From Rhodospirillales bacterium (lineage in GTDB: Bacteria > Pseudomonadota > Alphaproteobacteria > Acetobacterales > Acetobacteraceae): a DNA stretch of 51,048 nucleotides. The stretch spans positions 1-51,048 of the forward strand of contig JANXSM010000012.1 in assembly GCA_025352665.1 (NCBI GenBank), given 5' to 3'. The position numbers and the translations under genes are program-made. The notes under the pieces were generated by a model. It was not told the origin of the DNA and did no database searches. It saw only the letters and a program-made list of their open reading frames with translations. Below are positions 26,516-35,838 of the stretch, in pieces. Within the stretch, counting starts at the first letter, position 1. Each line of letters opens with the position of its first letter.

Positions 26516-27404
26516 GCTTCAGGTGATGTTCGCCTATCTCTGCCTCGTGTGGGGATCGACCTGGATTGCCATGAAGATCGGCACCGCCCACCTGGCGCCC
26601 GCCCTGTTCGGCGGCACGCGGTGGACTGCGGCCGGCCTCATCATGCTGGCTTTTCTGCGCCTGCGCGGCCCGCTCCGCCTGCCCTGGCATCTCGCTGGCC
26701 GCATCGCTCTGGTGGGTCTCCTGCTCATCACCCTCAACCAGTATTTCATGCTCTACAGCCTGCGCGTCGTCGGCAGCGGTCTCGCCGCCGTCATCAACTG
26801 TGCCCTCACGCCGATCTCCCTGCTCGGGTTTTCCATAGCAACCCACCAGGAACGGCTGAGCCGGCGGGTCGTCGTCGCCATGGCGATCGGTCTGGCCGGC
26901 ATCCTGCTGCTGTTCGGCCCGGCCGCCATGGCCGGGCGGCTGGATGGCCTGGTACTGCTCGGCGCCTTCGGCGTGTTCCTCGGCACCATGACCTATTCCG
27001 CGGGCTCCGTGCTGGCGCGGCCGATGATGGGCAGCGTCTCGCCGCTGCTGCTCGCAGCCCTCATCAACACCGCAGGCGGCGGCATGCTGCTGCTCTCCTC
27101 GCTGCTGTTCGAACCCGGCGCCATCGCAGCCGCCGGTCTCGACTGGGGCCTGCAGGCCTGGGCCGCATGGCTGTTCCTGCTGCTTCCCGCGGCCTTGCTC
27201 GCCTCCACCATCTTCCTGGTGCTGGTGCGCGACTGGGGCGCCACCAAGGCCGGCAGTTATTCTTTCGTTTCCCCGATCATCGCCGTCCTGCTTGGCGTCT
27301 GGCTGTCCGGCGAGGTCCTGCACCCCATCGACACCATGGGCATGGCGCTGATGCTGGTGGGCGCCTGGGTCGCGCTGAAGCCAGGGGCTGAAAGAGCCCG
27401 ATGA
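26499..27404 (+). CDS. EamA/DMT family transporter
   Basis: A 301-residue inner-membrane protein with about ten helices in two EamA repeats (about 10-140 and 158-296). Members export metabolites or amino acids. LCLVWGSTWIAMKIG opens the first repeat, and YSFVSPIIAVLLGVWLSGEVL is the usual late-repeat signature. The ATG at 26499 is the last in the tandem repeat; an ATG at 26526 (MFAYLCLVWGSTW) with CAGG upstream is also likely and would be the commoner family start. It lies in the trp region, but tryptophan export is unproven. Confidence 0.87.
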   Translation: MIVGFRLQVMFAYLCLVWGSTWIAMKIGTAHLAPALFGGTRWTAAGLIMLAFLRLRGPLRLPWHLAGRIALVGLLLITLNQYFMLYSLRVVGSGLAAVINCALTPISLLGFSIATHQERLSRRVVVAMAIGLAGILLLFGPAAMAGRLDGLVLLGAFGVFLGTMTYSAGSVLARPMMGSVSPLLLAALINTAGGGMLLLSSLLFEPGAIAAAGLDWGLQAWAAWLFLLLPAALLASTIFLVLVRDWGATKAGSYSFVSPIIAVLLGVWLSGEVLHPIDTMGMALMLVGAWVALKPGAERAR

Positions 27405-27410
27405 TGCCTG

Positions 27411-27893
27411 TTACTGTTTCAAAAGCCGCGGATCGTACAGCCACTTCCGCAGCTTGACGGCGGAGATCGCCTGGCTGTCCGAATGCAGCGGATTGATCAG
27501 CACATTGTATTCGTCCGGCACGATCACCGACGGCACCCGCAGCAGCGCGCAAGCACCGGCGCGGATCCAGGCGGTGCCGAACTGAATGCTGGCCCGGCCC
27601 ACCGGATCGGCATCCCACCCGACCGGCAGGTTGGCCAGCGGTGCGGTCTGGGCCTGGCTCCAGACCTCGGCGGGGATGGTGAGCCGCACCAAATAGCGAT
27701 TGAGCGGCAGGCCGCCGGCATTCAAGTGCACTACCGTCTCCAGGCAGGCCAGTGACTGCGCCTCCGACGTATAGATCAGCGGGTCGCCCTGCGCATTCCA
27801 GCGGCCACCGGTGGCCCTGGCCCCAGCGCCGGAGAGGTCGTCAGCTTCATACGCCGTGGTGTCGGTGCCGATCCGCCAGACGGTGAAACTCAA
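27411..27893 (-). CDS. RES-domain toxin
   Basis: A 160-residue protein of the RES family, whose characterised members attack NAD+ by phosphorolysis or hydrolysis, or ADP-ribosylate a metabolic enzyme. Conserved residues are visible: GGRWN (Arg31), IYTSE (Tyr41), LETVVHL (Glu52) and a Ser in NPLHSDS near the C-terminus. The start is a TTG at 27893 overlapping the antitoxin's TGA (TTGA), giving normal family length; the frame is open further up but that part is antitoxin DNA read out of frame. Together with the next gene it forms a type II toxin-antitoxin pair. Confidence 0.85.
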   Translation of the reverse strand: MSFTVWRIGTDTTAYEADDLSGAGARATGGRWNAQGDPLIYTSEAQSLACLETVVHLNAGGLPLNRYLVRLTIPAEVWSQAQTAPLANLPVGWDADPVGRASIQFGTAWIRAGACALLRVPSVIVPDEYNVLINPLHSDSQAISAVKLRKWLYDPRLLKQ

Positions 27894-28438
27894 GCGTAGG
27901 CGCCGCTTTGGATTTGGGCGATGGCGACTGACACCAGGTTCTGACCTTCTAAGGTGTCGATCAGATCGAACGGGCAACGGCCACCGAACGCCGGCAGCGG
28001 CTCGGTCAGCCAGCGGGCCATCCATGCCTTGGTGTCAAACCCCGTCGGATCGCCCGACTCCTCGACCATCGCCTCCAGCTGGCCGACCAACCTGGCGAAC
28101 CCAAGAACGCGCTCGCTCTCATCTGGCGAGAGCATCTCGCCGTGCTTGGCCTTTTTGTTGACTGTGGCGACGGACAGATTCAGCGCCATGAGGCCCTTAC
28201 CCTTTCCAAGCGGCAGATCAACAAAGATGCGTTTCGCATCGGCCGCTGAAATCCCGTTCCGGATCAGCCGTATCCGCTCCAGCGGCGTGGCCCGATAGAC
28301 GGAGAGGTATGACGAAGGCATTTTTGGTCCAACAGGCGCTGCGTTGCCCGCAGCGCTGGCCGCTTTGACCAAATCCCGGGCCGCTTGCTTATCTGATGAG
28401 ATACCCCTGGCAAAACCCGATAATTTAGGATCGACCAT
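27890..28438 (-). CDS. Xre/MbcA/ParS family antitoxin (DUF2384)
   Basis: A 182-residue antitoxin. The N-terminal and middle part (about 50-100) is a helix-turn-helix-like region that should bind the operon's promoter. The C-terminal DUF2384 toxin-binding domain ends with FGGRCPFDLIDTLEGQNLVSVAIAQIQSGAYA-type sequence, in which GGRxPxDLxDT is the family hallmark. GGAG lies eight bases before the ATG. Antitoxin-first order with a four-base overlap is the rule for these pairs. Upstream, 28455-28475 is AT-rich and may hold the autoregulated promoter. Confidence 0.88.
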   Translation of the reverse strand: MVDPKLSGFARGISSDKQAARDLVKAASAAGNAAPVGPKMPSSYLSVYRATPLERIRLIRNGISAADAKRIFVDLPLGKGKGLMALNLSVATVNKKAKHGEMLSPDESERVLGFARLVGQLEAMVEESGDPTGFDTKAWMARWLTEPLPAFGGRCPFDLIDTLEGQNLVSVAIAQIQSGAYA

Positions 28439-28583
28439 ACAGATTGCTCCTTTGAGCTAGTAATATACGCTATTGAGCATTTGATCCAGCCGCATCTCCG
28501 CGGCAACGCTGGCGCCTCCATCCGGCAGGTGACCAGGCTCCCCCGTTGCGCTAAGACGGCAACCTGATTGGAGCAAGACGCCA

Positions 28584-29800
<1,217 letters not shown>

Positions 29801-29804
<4 letters not shown>

Positions 29805-30661
29805 CGGCAGGCACTGCTACCGCAAGGACTGGGAGCCGCATCGCCGCCCGCTTCGCCAAGCTGCGCGCCGAGGGCCGCGGCGCCCTGATCCCGTTTCTCG
29901 AGGCGTGGGACCCCGATAGCGCCACCTCCATGGAAATCCTGCGCGGCATGCCCGGCGCCGGCGCCGACCTGATCGAGATCGGCTGCCCGTTCACCGACCC
30001 GATGGCCGATGGCCCGACCATCCAGCTCGCCGCCCTGCGCGGGCTCAAGGCCGGTGCCACCATGGCTCGCACCCTCGCCATGGTGCGCGAGTTCCGCCGC
30101 GAGGACGACGACACACCCGTCATCCTCATGGGCTACCTCAACCCCATCCTCTCCTACGGCGTGCCCCGCTTCACCAGCGATGCCGCAGCCGCCGGCGTCG
30201 ACGGCCTGATCGTGGTCGACCTGCCGAGCGAGGAGGCCGGGCTGCTGCTGCCGGACGCCACCGCCCACGGGCTCGACGTCATCCGCCTGATCGCCCCCAC
30301 CACCGATCCGCAGCGCCTGCCGCTGGTGCTGAACGGCAGCTCCGGCTTCGTCTATTACGTGTCCATCGCCGGGATCACCGGCACGCGCACCGCCTCCGAG
30401 GAAGACCTCCGGGTGGCCATCCCACTGGTTCGCGCCGCCACCGACTTGCCGATCGCCATCGGCTTTGGCGTGCGCACTCCGGCCCAGGCGGCCGCTGCCG
30501 TGCGCGTGGCCGATGCCGCGGTGGTCGCTTCCGCCCTGATCGAAACCCTCGCCAACTCGCTCGACGACCAAGGCCGCGCCCGGCCGGACACCGTGCGCCT
30601 GGTGCTCGACCAGGTGCGCGACCTCGCCGAAGGCGTCCGCAACGCCCGCGTCACCGCATAG
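29801..30661 (+). CDS. trpA: Tryptophan synthase alpha subunit
   Basis: A 286-residue TIM-barrel enzyme that splits indole-3-glycerol phosphate. The catalytic residues are present: Glu59 in LIEIGCPF and Asp70 in MADGPTIQ, matching E. coli Glu49 and Asp60. The loop before them reads PFLEAWDPD where most homologs have F(V/I)TxGDP, so a Gly is replaced by Trp36. The GTG at 29801 overlaps the trpB stop (GTGA); the frame is open upstream to 29633 but that part lies inside trpB. Confidence 0.95.
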
Positions 30662-30735
30662 ATCTTATTTTCAGTGGCCTGCTCGCCCTCAAATACCAGC
30701 GTATTTCAGGGCCAGGACACAAGGGCACTCCACCC

Positions 30736-31596
30736 ATGAGCTGGCTTACCGAATACGTCCGCCCCCGCATCCGCACCTTGCTCGGCCGGCGAGACGTTCC
30801 GGAAAACCTCTGGACGCAGTGCCCCTCCTGCCAGGCGATGATCTTCCACACCGATCTGGAGAAGTCGCAGAAGGTCTGTTCCAGCTGCGGCCACCACATG
30901 CGCGCAACCGCCCCGGAGCGGCTGCGCTGGACGCTGGACGAAGGCTTCACGCGTATCGACTTGCCCAAGGTGCCGCTCGACCCGCTGAAGTTCCGCGACA
31001 CCCAGCGCTACGTCGAGAGGCTCAAGACGGCGCGCGAGACCACGCATCTGGACGATGCCTTACTGGTGGCACACGGCACGATCGCAGGCCACAAGGCGGT
31101 GGTCGCCGCCATGGCGTTCGAATTCATGGCAGGCTCCATGGGAGCGGCCGTCGGCGAAGGCCTGGTTGTGGCCGCCCGGCTGGCGGTGCTGCAAGATGCG
31201 CCGTTGGTGGTGTTCACCGCATCCGGTGGCGCGCGCATGCAAGAAGGTGCCGTCAGCCTGATGCAAATGCCACGCTCGATCATCGCGACACGCGCGGTGA
31301 AGGAGGCCGGTCTGCCGTTCATCGTGGTGCTGACCGACCCCACCACGGGCGGCGTCACCGCCAGCTTCACCATGCTGGGCGATATCCAGATCGCCGAGCC
31401 CGGCGCTCTCATCGGCTTCGCCGGTGCGCGCGTGATCGAGCAGACCGTGCGTGAAAAACTGCCGGAAGGCTTCCAGCGCGCCGAATATCTGCTCGACCAC
31501 GGCATTCTCGACATGGTCGTCAAACGCCACCGCATGGCCGAAACACTCGGCCGCGTCATCGGCTTGCTGCGCCACAAGGTGAAAGTAGCCGCGTGA
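30736..31596 (+). CDS. accD: Acetyl-CoA carboxylase carboxyltransferase beta subunit
   Basis: A 286-residue subunit that with AccA transfers the carboxyl group from biotin to acetyl-CoA, the first committed step of fatty-acid synthesis. An N-terminal zinc ribbon uses Cys29, Cys32, Cys48 and Cys51. The crotonase-like core includes TASGGARMQEG and TDPTTGGVTASF. The trpA–accD–folC order is widespread. Its stop overlaps the folC GTG. Confidence 0.97.
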   Translation: MSWLTEYVRPRIRTLLGRRDVPENLWTQCPSCQAMIFHTDLEKSQKVCSSCGHHMRATAPERLRWTLDEGFTRIDLPKVPLDPLKFRDTQRYVERLKTARETTHLDDALLVAHGTIAGHKAVVAAMAFEFMAGSMGAAVGEGLVVAARLAVLQDAPLVVFTASGGARMQEGAVSLMQMPRSIIATRAVKEAGLPFIVVLTDPTTGGVTASFTMLGDIQIAEPGALIGFAGARVIEQTVREKLPEGFQRAEYLLDHGILDMVVKRHRMAETLGRVIGLLRHKVKVAA

Positions 31597-32891
31597 GCGA
31601 CAACCCGCCGGCTGGGCGCCTGTCCGCCGTGGTGGAACGGCTGCACCGGCTGTACCCCCGCATGATCGACCTCTCGACCGAGCGGCTGATCCGCCTGCTG
31701 GGCCAGCTCGGCAACCCGCATCTGAAGCTGCCGCCGGTGATCCACGTGGCCGGCACCAACGGCAAGGGCAGCACCTGCGCCTTCCTGGCCGCCATCGGTG
31801 CCGCACAGGGATGGCGGGTGCATATGTTCACCTCGCCGCATCTGGTCCGCTTCAACGAACGCATCCGCCTCGCCGGCGTGGAGGTCGACGACGCCACGCT
31901 GGAAGCCGCGTTCGACGAGGTGGAGCGCATCAACGCTGGCCTGCCGATCACCGTGTTCGAAGTGCTGATGGCCGTCGCCTTCCTGCTGTTCGCCCGCGTG
32001 CCCGCCGACCTGTGCGTGCTCGAGGTCGGGCTCGGCGGCCGTTACGACGCCACCAACGTGGTGACGCACCCAGCCGCCTGCGCCATCGCCTCGATCTCGA
32101 TGGATCACTGCGAAATGCTCGGCGACACGCTGGAAAAGATCGCCGGCGAAAAGGCCGGCATCATGAAACCCGGCGTGACGGTGGCAACCGTCGGCCAGCC
32201 TCCCGGCGTGATGGCCGTGTTCCGCGCCAACGCGGAGGCCGTCGGCGCCCGCTTGCTGGCTCGCGGTGGCGGCTGGTCGATCACGCCCACAACGCTTGGC
32301 CTGCGCTATGTGGACGAGCACGGCGCCATCGAACTGCCGCACCCCTCCCTGCCCGGCCCCCATCAGGTCGAGAACGCGGGCCTCGCCATCGCCGTCATCC
32401 GCGCAGCCGAACTCGGCGTCACCGACGAGGCCATCGTCGAGGGCATCGCCACCGCCACCTGGCCCGCCCGCCTGCAACGCCTGCGCGGAAAGCTGGCGCA
32501 AGGCCTGCCCAAAGGCTGGGAACTCTGGGTCGATGGCGGCCACAACCCCGGCGGCGCCGCCGCCATGGCCGTACATTTCGACCATTGGTCAGACGCCCCC
32601 ATCCACCTCATCGTCGGCATGAAAAAGGCGAAGGACACCACCGAATCGCTGCGCCCGCTGCTGCCACTGGTCACCACGATCTGGGCGGTGTCCGAGCCCG
32701 GCCAACATCTGGCCCTGCCAGTGGCAGACATCATCGCAGCCTCCGGCGGCCGCGCCAGGCCAGGCCCCACCGTTGCCGAGGCGCTCGCCCAGCTGCCCCC
32801 TGCCTCACGCGCCCGGGTGCTGATCTGGGGCAGCCTGTATCTCGCCGGCGAGGTGTTGAAGGCAGACATGCTGAAGGAGGACGGCGCATGA
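31593..32891 (+). CDS. folC: Bifunctional folylpolyglutamate/dihydrofolate synthase
   Basis: A 432-residue Mur-ligase-type enzyme that adds glutamate to dihydropteroate and folates. The P-loop is GTNGKGST, then FTSPHLVRFNERI, LEVGLGGRYDATNV and DGGHNPGG, all characteristic. The GTG at 31593 overlaps accD and the TGA overlaps the ATG of the next GNAT gene. Confidence 0.95.
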   Translation: MSDNPPAGRLSAVVERLHRLYPRMIDLSTERLIRLLGQLGNPHLKLPPVIHVAGTNGKGSTCAFLAAIGAAQGWRVHMFTSPHLVRFNERIRLAGVEVDDATLEAAFDEVERINAGLPITVFEVLMAVAFLLFARVPADLCVLEVGLGGRYDATNVVTHPAACAIASISMDHCEMLGDTLEKIAGEKAGIMKPGVTVATVGQPPGVMAVFRANAEAVGARLLARGGGWSITPTTLGLRYVDEHGAIELPHPSLPGPHQVENAGLAIAVIRAAELGVTDEAIVEGIATATWPARLQRLRGKLAQGLPKGWELWVDGGHNPGGAAAMAVHFDHWSDAPIHLIVGMKKAKDTTESLRPLLPLVTTIWAVSEPGQHLALPVADIIAASGGRARPGPTVAEALAQLPPASRARVLIWGSLYLAGEVLKADMLKEDGA

Positions 32892-33328
32892 TCGAAATCA
32901 CGCAGCTGATGCCAGCCGATCGCGCCACATGGCAGGCGCTGTGGCACGACTACATGGTGTTCTACGACCGCGTCCTCGACCTCGCGCAATACGACCGCGC
33001 GTGGTCGGCGTTCATGGCCGACAGCCGCATGCACGCCCGCGGCGCCCGGATCGACGGCCGTCTCGTCGGCATCGTGCATTTCCTGGTGCACGCCAACACC
33101 TCCGCGGACGACGTGTGCTACCTGCAGGACCTGTTCACCGCAGCAGACGTCCGCGGCCAGGGCGTGGGCCGGGCGCTGATCGACGCGGTCACCAAGTTCG
33201 CCCGCGAACGGAGCTGCGCAAGGGTCTACTGGATGACGCAGGAGAGCAACGCACCGGCGCGCAGGCTCTACGATCAGGTCGCGGTGAACCGCGGCTTCAT
33301 AAGGTACGATATTCCGCTTTCGTCGTAG
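32888..33328 (+). CDS. GNAT family N-acetyltransferase
   Basis: A 146-residue acetyltransferase. The acetyl-CoA-binding motif is LFTAADVRGQGVGRALIDAV (near 80-99), followed by VYWMTQESNAPARRLYDQV. The substrate is unknown. The ATG at 32888 overlaps the folC stop, which makes it the last gene of the coupled accD–folC set. Confidence 0.88.
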   Translation: MIEITQLMPADRATWQALWHDYMVFYDRVLDLAQYDRAWSAFMADSRMHARGARIDGRLVGIVHFLVHANTSADDVCYLQDLFTAADVRGQGVGRALIDAVTKFARERSCARVYWMTQESNAPARRLYDQVAVNRGFIRYDIPLSS

Positions 33329-33384
33329 TTCGGCCGAACGCCTGGCGCGCCGGGCTGGCCGGCGGCGGCACGCAAAATATGACT

Positions 33385-33437
33385 CATGCCAAACCGCCGT
33401 TGACACGTCCTTCATGTGTCAACGGCGGTTTGGCATG
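33385..33437 (+). repeat. Perfect 22-bp inverted repeat
   Basis: CATGCCAAACCGCCGTTGAC starts the left arm (33385-33406); its exact complement occupies 33416-33437, with a nine-base loop GTCCTTCAT. It lies 56 bases after the GNAT stop and 81 bases before the DUF6489 gene. It may terminate the upstream operon; no U-tract follows. The perfect arms also fit a small mobile or regulatory element. Confidence 0.75.
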
Positions 33438-33518
33438 ACACCGTGCCGGAGCCCATGGGGCAGACGCCGCGGCAAACTCTGCTACGCTTATCCGAACGAG
33501 AGCGGGAGCACCGGCGCC

Positions 33519-33761
33519 ATGAAGATGACCATCGAAATCGACTGCACGGCGGAAGAGGCCCGCGCCTTCATGGGCCTGCCGGACGTGAAGCCGATGCAGG
33601 AGGCGGTGCTCGCCAAGATCGAGACACAGATGATGGGCGGGATCGACGCCGGTTCCCCCGACGCCTTGATGCGCACTTGGCTGGGTGCCCTGCCAACCGG
33701 TGCCGAGCAGATGCGCGAGGCCTTCATGGGACTGCTCAAAACTGGCTTCACCCAGCGTTAG
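33519..33761 (+). CDS. DUF6489 family small protein
   Basis: An 80-residue protein beginning MKMTIEIDCTAEEARAFMGLPDV, the recognisable start of this alphaproteobacterial family of unknown function, and ending in a helical segment (MREAFMGLLKTG). The ATG at 33519 is used, with GGAG (33504-33507) 11 bases upstream; an ATG at 33525 is the alternative. It is monocistronic as far as can be seen. The dispersed repeat begins six bases after its stop. Confidence 0.75.
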   Translation: MKMTIEIDCTAEEARAFMGLPDVKPMQEAVLAKIETQMMGGIDAGSPDALMRTWLGALPTGAEQMREAFMGLLKTGFTQR

Positions 33762-33766
33762 AGCGT

Positions 33767-33827
33767 GATGACCGAAGGTGGAATCACCGAAAGGTCTGAA
33801 TCACGCGATAAAACAAAGAGCTTGAGC
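33767..33827 (+). repeat. Dispersed 61-bp repeat, copy B
   Basis: Matches 4332-4392 in the same orientation with three differences visible by eye. It stands at the junction between the housekeeping block and the lower-GC sugar-acid island. The hairpin that extends copy A is not present here; after GCTTGAGC the sequence diverges. Confidence 0.8.
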
Positions 33828-33891
33828 AATATTGCGTCGCGCCGATGCCAAGCGGCAGGACCCGTAGAATGATGGCGGTGCGCACTCCACC

Positions 33892-35049
33892 TTATTCGAA
33901 GACGCCAAAGCCTCGGACGGCGTGCTTGCGGACGCTTTCGAGGTTCAACTCAACCCCGATGCCAGGCGCATTGGGCAAGGTAATGTGGCCGTCCTTGACG
34001 ATTGATTTCTCGCCTCCGGGCACATGGACATAACTGTCCCACACGTCACGCTCCTCAAGGGCGTGCCACTCAAGAACAAGAAAATTTGGCACGCTAGCGC
34101 AGACATGACACGTCGCCATTGTGCCAAGCGGCGTCGAAACGAGATGCGGCGCGAAAGGCAGATAATAGATCTCCGCGAGCTGAGCGATTTTCCGGCTCTC
34201 CGAAAGTCCCCCGCATTTTGGAACGTCCGGCATGACCACGTCGGCGCATTGCTGCTGCAGGAGTTCCCGGAAGCCCCACCGCAAATAGAGGTTCTCACCA
34301 ACGCAGATTGGCGTTTTGCTGCGCATGCGGATCTGCTTCAACGCTTCGACATTCTCCGCCGGAATGGGCTCTTCCAGCCAGAGTAGGTTGAAACGCTCCA
34401 TCTCGCCGGCAATACGGCAGGCGCTGGGTACATCGTACCGGGCGTGCAAGTCGATGCACAGGTCAACGTCTGGTCCGATCGCATCGCGAACCGCGGCCAC
34501 GCGCTCCACCATGGAACGCAGTTCCGCGCCGTTGATCGTGTGATTGACGGCATCGAACTTTGCCGGGTGCTTCAGATTGTCGATGTCGAATTTGAGGGCC
34601 GTGAAACCCTCCTCAACCATTCGCCTGGCCCTGGCCGCGCACCCATCGAGGGAACCAGAGGGATCGTCTCCGTCGCCGCAATCCGCGTAAAGGCGAATGC
34701 GGTCGCGGAACTTGCCGCCGAACATGCGAAAAAGCGGCTGGCCGGCAGCCTTCGCTGCGAGATCCCAAAGAGCCATCTCGATGCCACTCAAGGCAATCAG
34801 AAAGATTCCCGATTGAGCGCCGGAAAAGACGTGACCGCGCCGGATCTTTTCCCAGCAATATTCGACATTGCGGGGGTCTTCGCCGATCAATTCTGATTTC
34901 AGTTCGGAAATCAGGCCCACGATGGCAGCCGCTCCGGCGTCTGGGTTGGCCTCACCAAACCCGGAGATGCCAACATCCGTATCAATCCGAACAAGCGTCG
35001 CCTTGCCATGGTAGGCGACGACCGCGGTCTTGATGTCTACGATCTTCAT
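33892..35049 (-). CDS. Mandelate racemase/muconate lactonizing enzyme family protein (sugar-acid dehydratase-like), no. 1
   Basis: A 385-residue enolase-superfamily enzyme; members abstract a proton alpha to a carboxylate, mostly to dehydrate sugar acids. The metal ligands are Asp200 (CIDLHARYD), Glu226 (LWLEEPIP) and Glu252 (VGENLYLRWGF). His302 (APHLVSTPLG) and the LKFD segment at 152-155 supply likely acid/base residues, and Asp200-x-His202 resembles galactonate dehydratases. It is the last gene of the seven-gene minus-strand operon, 26 bases after the RraA-like gene. The exact substrate is not determined. Confidence 0.85.
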   Translation of the reverse strand: MKIVDIKTAVVAYHGKATLVRIDTDVGISGFGEANPDAGAAAIVGLISELKSELIGEDPRNVEYCWEKIRRGHVFSGAQSGIFLIALSGIEMALWDLAAKAAGQPLFRMFGGKFRDRIRLYADCGDGDDPSGSLDGCAARARRMVEEGFTALKFDIDNLKHPAKFDAVNHTINGAELRSMVERVAAVRDAIGPDVDLCIDLHARYDVPSACRIAGEMERFNLLWLEEPIPAENVEALKQIRMRSKTPICVGENLYLRWGFRELLQQQCADVVMPDVPKCGGLSESRKIAQLAEIYYLPFAPHLVSTPLGTMATCHVCASVPNFLVLEWHALEERDVWDSYVHVPGGEKSIVKDGHITLPNAPGIGVELNLESVRKHAVRGFGVFE

Positions 35050-35075
35050 GATTCTTCCCGTAGCACTTGCGTCGA

Positions 35076-35816
35076 TCAGGACTTCGGATTGGTTTTCCGC
35101 CAGGCTTCGTATTCATCGGTAGCATCTGGGTGCAAGGGATAATAACGCTGCAGTGACGCGCCCTCCAACAGCTTGATCCGTGAGTACACTTCCCATTCGT
35201 GATGCTTCTGGGCTTCGTCGATCACCGCCTGCGCCATGGCGACCGGAAGTACCACAACCCCGTCGTCGTCGGCCACGATGATGTCGCCGGGGATGACCGT
35301 AACGCCGCCGCACGCGATGGGAACATTGACGGCGTTCGGATAAATGCTGGTCTGTACGTGGTAGTTCGGCGTCCAGCCGCGCAGCCAGAGGGCGAGATCG
35401 AGTTGTTCGACATTCGGCCGGTCGCGCATGCACCCATCAATGATGATGCCAGCACCTCCCCTGCCTTTGAAATAGGTGGACATCATGTCGCCGAAGACGC
35501 CCGAGCTCATGTCCCCGCGCGCGTCCACGACGACGACGTCGCCTTCCTGGACGTGGTAGAGCACGTGCCGGTGCAATTGCGTCTCCGGATCGACATACTC
35601 GCCCTCGTTGAACAGGTCTGGTCGCTGCGGCATGAACTGCAGTGTCAAAGCGGGCCCGACGATCGATTTGCCACGGCTTTGCGCGAGTGGTCCGACCATG
35701 TGCGGGTTGCGAAATCCCATATGTCCAAGCGTGCCGGCGACGGTTGCGGCACCGATGTTCCTGAGCGCCTCTATCAGATGTTTCGACGGCCGCGTGATGT
35801 CTTGTGTGTGTATCAT
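35076..35816 (-). CDS. RraA-like / HMG-CHA aldolase family protein
   Basis: A 246-residue protein of the RraA-like fold. The active-site segment reads GDMMSTYFKGRGGAGIIIDGCMRD; the DGxxRD pattern is the metal/substrate motif of the class II 4-hydroxy-4-methyl-2-oxoglutarate / 4-carboxy-4-hydroxy-2-oxoadipate aldolases. Such enzymes split or decarboxylate 2-oxo acids. Between two sugar-acid dehydratase-like genes, it is the best candidate here for cleaving their 2-keto-deoxy products, which is inference. The ATG at 35816 has GAGG six bases upstream; the longer open frame is not used. It follows the second enolase-family gene by 22 bases. Confidence 0.82.
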   Translation of the reverse strand: MIHTQDITRPSKHLIEALRNIGAATVAGTLGHMGFRNPHMVGPLAQSRGKSIVGPALTLQFMPQRPDLFNEGEYVDPETQLHRHVLYHVQEGDVVVVDARGDMSSGVFGDMMSTYFKGRGGAGIIIDGCMRDRPNVEQLDLALWLRGWTPNYHVQTSIYPNAVNVPIACGGVTVIPGDIIVADDDGVVVLPVAMAQAVIDEAQKHHEWEVYSRIKLLEGASLQRYYPLHPDATDEYEAWRKTNPKS

Positions 35817-35838
35817 TGTGAACCTCGGCTGAAAGGCG

